From the NCBI GenBank assembly GCA_009785705.1, contig WQVS01000013.1, positions 1-18,349 on the forward strand: 18,349 nucleotides of DNA. Reading direction: 5' to 3'. Positions within the stretch are counted from its first letter, which is position 1. Each line of letters begins with the position of its first letter. The stretch comes from Coriobacteriia bacterium. Lineage in GTDB: Bacteria > Actinomycetota > Coriobacteriia > WRKU01 > WQUG01. The notes under the pieces were generated by a model. That model was not told the DNA's origin. It ran no database searches and was given only the letters and a program-made list of their open reading frames with translations. The position numbers and the translations under genes were made by a program. This document shows positions 16,312 through 18,349 of this stretch, piece after piece.

Positions 16312-16878
16312 ATGTCAACACATGAACATGTTGAGAAAAAGCATCCTACCATTGGCTGCTGCGGAATAGACTGCGGCTTATGTCCTCGCTATTACACCAA
16401 CGGGCCATCACGATGTCCTGGCTGTGGTGGGGCTGGCTTTGATGCAGTTCACCCTCCCTGCGGAATCTTATCTTGCTGCCTTAATAAGCGTGGACTGGAA
16501 GTGTGCTCTCAATGCCCTGACTACCCCTGTGAAAAATACAACGATAAGCAAAAGGTAGAAAAGGATTCATTTGTCACCCATAAACGAATCTTAGAAAATC
16601 ACAAAGTAATACAAGAGCAGGGATTCGATAGCTTCATCTCTAACCAAGAGAAATGCATTGAACTTCTGCAAGATATGCTGCAAAACCATGATAGTGGACG
16701 AAACAAAAGCTACTTCTGCCTAGCAGCTGCGCTACTGTCTGTCGAAAACCTCGAAAGTGCCATTATGGAGGCACAGTCAACAGTAGACCTCAAAACCCGA
16801 AACAAAATTTTGCGAGCGCGACTACAGGAGCATGCCGAATCTGAAGGGGTCAACCTGACCCTTGATAAACCAAAGTAA
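16312..16878 (+). CDS. DUF3795 cysteine-rich protein
   Basis: This 188-residue protein has twelve cysteines in its first 73 residues: CCGIDCGLC (16-24), CPGC (35-38), Cys50, CC (55-56), CSQC (65-68) and YPC (73). This is the arrangement of the DUF3795 family, presumed to bind metal (zinc or iron-sulfur). The rest (about 80-188) is helical and polar, with two more cysteines. Function is unknown. GAGAGGTGA about 6 bases before the ATG supports the start. It follows the zinc-ribbon regulator on the same strand; the pairing of two Cys-rich proteins suggests a joint metal or redox role, which is inference. Confidence 0.82.
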   Translation: MSTHEHVEKKHPTIGCCGIDCGLCPRYYTNGPSRCPGCGGAGFDAVHPPCGILSCCLNKRGLEVCSQCPDYPCEKYNDKQKVEKDSFVTHKRILENHKVIQEQGFDSFISNQEKCIELLQDMLQNHDSGRNKSYFCLAAALLSVENLESAIMEAQSTVDLKTRNKILRARLQEHAESEGVNLTLDKPK

Positions 16879-17043
16879 AAAGCTGGAGAGCATTCCCTGC
16901 TTACGGTAGACTTCAATCCTCTTAATCAGCCAATATTCTATCAATGTCACAAATTGAAAAACCCAGCGCTAGGCTGAGTCTGCACTACTAAGCATTTTTG
17001 CACTCTGGTGAACGAGATAGCGGCAAAACAAAAACGAAATCTA

Positions 17044-17580
17044 TTAGCCCAGCTCTTTCAACCTATCAATAATAGAGAGACTTGCTCCCTCTTTTTCTGC
17101 CCACTCATAAAGTAGTTTCCAGTCAATCTCATTACTCTGGACGACTGATATTGCCTGTTCACGTGACTGATTGTCATTCCAGTGAATATAGGCTGCCATC
17201 CGATCCATAATTATTTGTGTCGGCGTGACTATACGGATGATCCCTAGTGGAACTTTCAAGATGCTGGTCTCATCTAGCGGAACAATTGTTTCACCAAACG
17301 ATAGCGGACCCGTCGGAAACTCAATAGCAAATTCAGTTGCAGAGTGAGTAAAATACCTATCTCCAACATTTCTCACAAATCCCAGTGGCTGCAGGGCTTC
17401 AGTGACCTCACTTATATTTCTTGTCGTAATGAAGTCCAAATCATAACTTTGATACTCATTGTTACTATATATCGAAACTGCACCGCCACCTGTAAGCACG
17501 GCATCAACGCCCGCATTTTCTAGTGCAGTGCTCACAACACTTGCTAAATCCTCCAAAGACATCTTGTTGTCAATTTTCAT
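17044..17580 (-). CDS. Nucleotidyltransferase-fold protein (AbiEii/DUF6036-like)
   Basis: The protein has 178 residues. LTGGGAVSIYSNNEYQSYDL (29-48) gives the polymerase-beta-type signature: Gly31-Gly32-Gly33, then Asp47-x-Asp49, the metal-binding pair, with Glu87 in FAIEFP as the likely third acidic residue. The fold occurs in AbiEii/MNT-type toxins and antitoxins, which transfer nucleotides to RNA or protein, and in uncharacterised housekeeping proteins. The winged-helix gene ends 3 bases before this ATG, so the two are coupled; AAAGGGG lies about 9 bases upstream. A toxin-antitoxin or defence role is inferred from the pairing, not shown. No partner outside the pair is visible. Confidence 0.75.
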   Translation of the reverse strand: MKIDNKMSLEDLASVVSTALENAGVDAVLTGGGAVSIYSNNEYQSYDLDFITTRNISEVTEALQPLGFVRNVGDRYFTHSATEFAIEFPTGPLSFGETIVPLDETSILKVPLGIIRIVTPTQIIMDRMAAYIHWNDNQSREQAISVVQSNEIDWKLLYEWAEKEGASLSIIDRLKELG

Positions 17581-17583
17581 GCT

Positions 17584-17919
17584 CTACAGCCCCTTTCCTG
17601 TTCGTCTGGGGCGTTGCCTTTGGCAAAAATACTGCTTATACACATCGCGAGGAAGACAATCCATTTGTTCTAGCAGGAACTCTTTTAGGCTCTTCGCAAG
17701 GGGGCTGCGAGGATTGAACTCGAACACCCGCGTTCTGCCCACTGTTCGACTAACAAAAATTCCATTTGTTTCAAACTTCAATAGCTGGCGCTGGACTCCA
17801 TTCAGAGAATTGCCGAAAGTTTCAGCTATGCGTGACGCATAACCAGTTTCATATGCTGCAATAAAAAGAAGGGTCTCGGCAGCAGTGCGACTACCAAACA
17901 AGATATAGAACTGTTCCAT
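17584..17919 (-). CDS. Winged-helix DNA-binding protein, partner of the nucleotidyltransferase
   Basis: This 111-residue protein looks like a small winged helix-turn-helix: helices at about 10-50 (TAAETLLFIAAYETGYASR, then NSLNGVQRQLLKFETNGI) followed by a wing with VSRTVGRTRVFEFN (57-70), where basic and aromatic residues would contact DNA. This is ArsR-like in shape but lacks its metal cysteines. The C-terminus is basic (RQRPRRTGK). Start 17919 is chosen because TAGGAG lies 5 bases upstream; an in-frame TTG at 17937 has no ribosome site. It precedes the nucleotidyltransferase by 3 bases. In comparable cassettes such a protein represses its own operon, sometimes as antitoxin. Confidence 0.72.
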   Translation of the reverse strand: MEQFYILFGSRTAAETLLFIAAYETGYASRIAETFGNSLNGVQRQLLKFETNGIFVSRTVGRTRVFEFNPRSPLAKSLKEFLLEQMDCLPRDVYKQYFCQRQRPRRTGKGL

Positions 17920-17945
17920 CTCAACTCCTATCACCAATATTAGTA

Positions 17946-17973
17946 GTTATAATACCACATCTTGTTGTGATAA
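17946..17973 (-). promoter_or_regulatory. Candidate promoter/operator of the winged-helix/nucleotidyltransferase pair
   Basis: Read on the minus strand, TTATCA (17973-17968), a 16-base spacer and TATAAC (17951-17946) resemble a sigma-A promoter 26 bases before the winged-helix ATG. The inverted motif CACA-N6-TGTG (17956-17969) lies mostly in the spacer, where the product could bind to repress itself. Weak match. Confidence 0.3.
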
Positions 17974-18047
17974 CGGCTTCGAAGCACTAATTTAGGCGAG
18001 ATTTTTGAAGCGCCGCTAGATTGCCATCAGGTGTGAAAATTGCAAAA

Positions 18048-18185
18048 GTCTTCTGTATGTTGGCAACGTCCTACTCTCCCACACCACTACAGTGTAGTAC
18101 CATCGGCGCTGAGGAGCTTAACTTCCGAGTTCGGAATGGGATCGGGTGTACCCTCCTCGCCATAGTTACCAACATACAAAAGACT
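18048..18185 (-). other. 5S rRNA precursor processing stem
   Basis: The plus-strand segment 18048-18067 (starting GTCTTCTGTATGTTGG) is complementary to 18166-18185 over 20 positions, with two differences that still allow G-U pairing in the RNA. The repeat extends the terminal helix of the mature 5S by about 10 base pairs, as expected for an RNA maturation stalk cut by a ribonuclease. Confidence 0.6.
18058..18174 (-). rRNA. rrf: 5S ribosomal RNA
   Basis: On the minus strand the sequence runs TTGGTAACTATGGCGAGGAG, then CACCCGATCCCATTCCGAAC, the canonical 5S core, and GTAGGACGTTGCCAA at the 3' end, which pairs with the 5' end to form helix I. Length is about 117 bases; exact ends are estimated to within a few bases. 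It is the last RNA of a minus-strand rRNA operon whose 23S lies to the right. No clear intrinsic terminator was found between it and the winged-helix gene. Confidence 0.92.
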
Positions 18186-18275
18186 CTTATGTATGTATAA
18201 ATATTCCATTTTCAAAGTGTACCGTTCAGGCAACCCTGAATGCTGGATAGCGTAAATCAAAATCACATAATGAAA

Positions 18276-18349
18276 GTAAGACCTCGACCAATTAGTACTT
18301 CTCAGCTAAGTATGTCGCCACACTTACACCTGAAGCCTATCAACCTCCT
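18276..18349 (-). rRNA. rrl: 23S ribosomal RNA, 3' end (gene continues beyond the right edge)
   Basis: On the minus strand AGGAGGTTGATAGGCTTCAG, then GTGTAAGTGTGGCGACATAC and GTACTAATTGGTCGAGG, match the universally conserved 3' end of 23S rRNA. The mature end is estimated near 18276. About 100 bases separate it from 5S. Confidence 0.9.

Noticed and set aside
16960..17016. Imperfect hairpin GAG-TC-TGCA ... TGCACTC between DUF3795 and the nucleotidyltransferase
   Set aside because: The stem has a two-base bulge and no T-run follows on either strand, so it is not convincing as a terminator.

Overview
The window looks like chromosome from an anaerobic, mid-GC (mid-40s %, by eye) Gram-positive bacterium. 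It most resembles a Coriobacteriia/Atopobiaceae-type actinomycete (Lancefieldella/Atopobium relatives). This rests on the gene set: a rubrerythrin with its rubredoxin domain first, AdhE, an iron-sulfur flavoprotein, a sortase-anchored RCC1-repeat surface protein with an IPLTG signal, and a PF12674-type zinc-ribbon regulator next to a DUF3795 protein. Many genes have clear GGAG/AAGGG ribosome sites. The genus is an inference; the 23S/5S sequence at the right end would settle it.

Left part (1-3513): the 5' end of adhE leaves the window on the minus strand. A divergent reverse-type rubrerythrin follows, facing a delta-1-pyrroline-5-carboxylate dehydrogenase with a hairpin between their stops. 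Middle-left (3514-8234): a large secreted protein with seven RCC1 repeats and a cell-wall sorting signal, a minus-strand iron-sulfur flavoprotein with a TTG start, and a type Ic aspartate aminotransferase. Middle (8278-10479): a small multi-pass membrane protein that may be translated from a leaderless mRNA, a tight two-gene unit (NIF3/CutA-like small protein plus TauE/SafE transporter), and another small membrane protein.

Middle-right (10637-15264): a cysteine-desulfurase-like PLP enzyme of the VC1184 type, with Tyr where the catalytic Cys would be, is followed by an NhaC-type antiporter and a good intrinsic terminator. Then comes a cobalamin-binding-type radical SAM gene broken by a single frameshift. 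Right part (15265-18349): a 27-codon hydrophobic Cys/Leu-rich mini-ORF with a strong ribosome site, a leader with mutually exclusive hairpins, an XRE-HTH/zinc-ribbon regulator, and a Cys-rich DUF3795 protein. On the minus strand, a winged-helix protein and a nucleotidyltransferase-fold protein form a two-gene cassette directly downstream of an rRNA operon, of which 5S and the 3' end of 23S are visible.

No IS element, CRISPR array, tRNA or phage module was seen. The parts most worth a second look are the winged-helix/nucleotidyltransferase pair beside the rrn operon, the RCC1 sortase substrate, the mini-ORF and hairpin leader, the VC1184-NhaC pair, and the frameshifted radical SAM gene.
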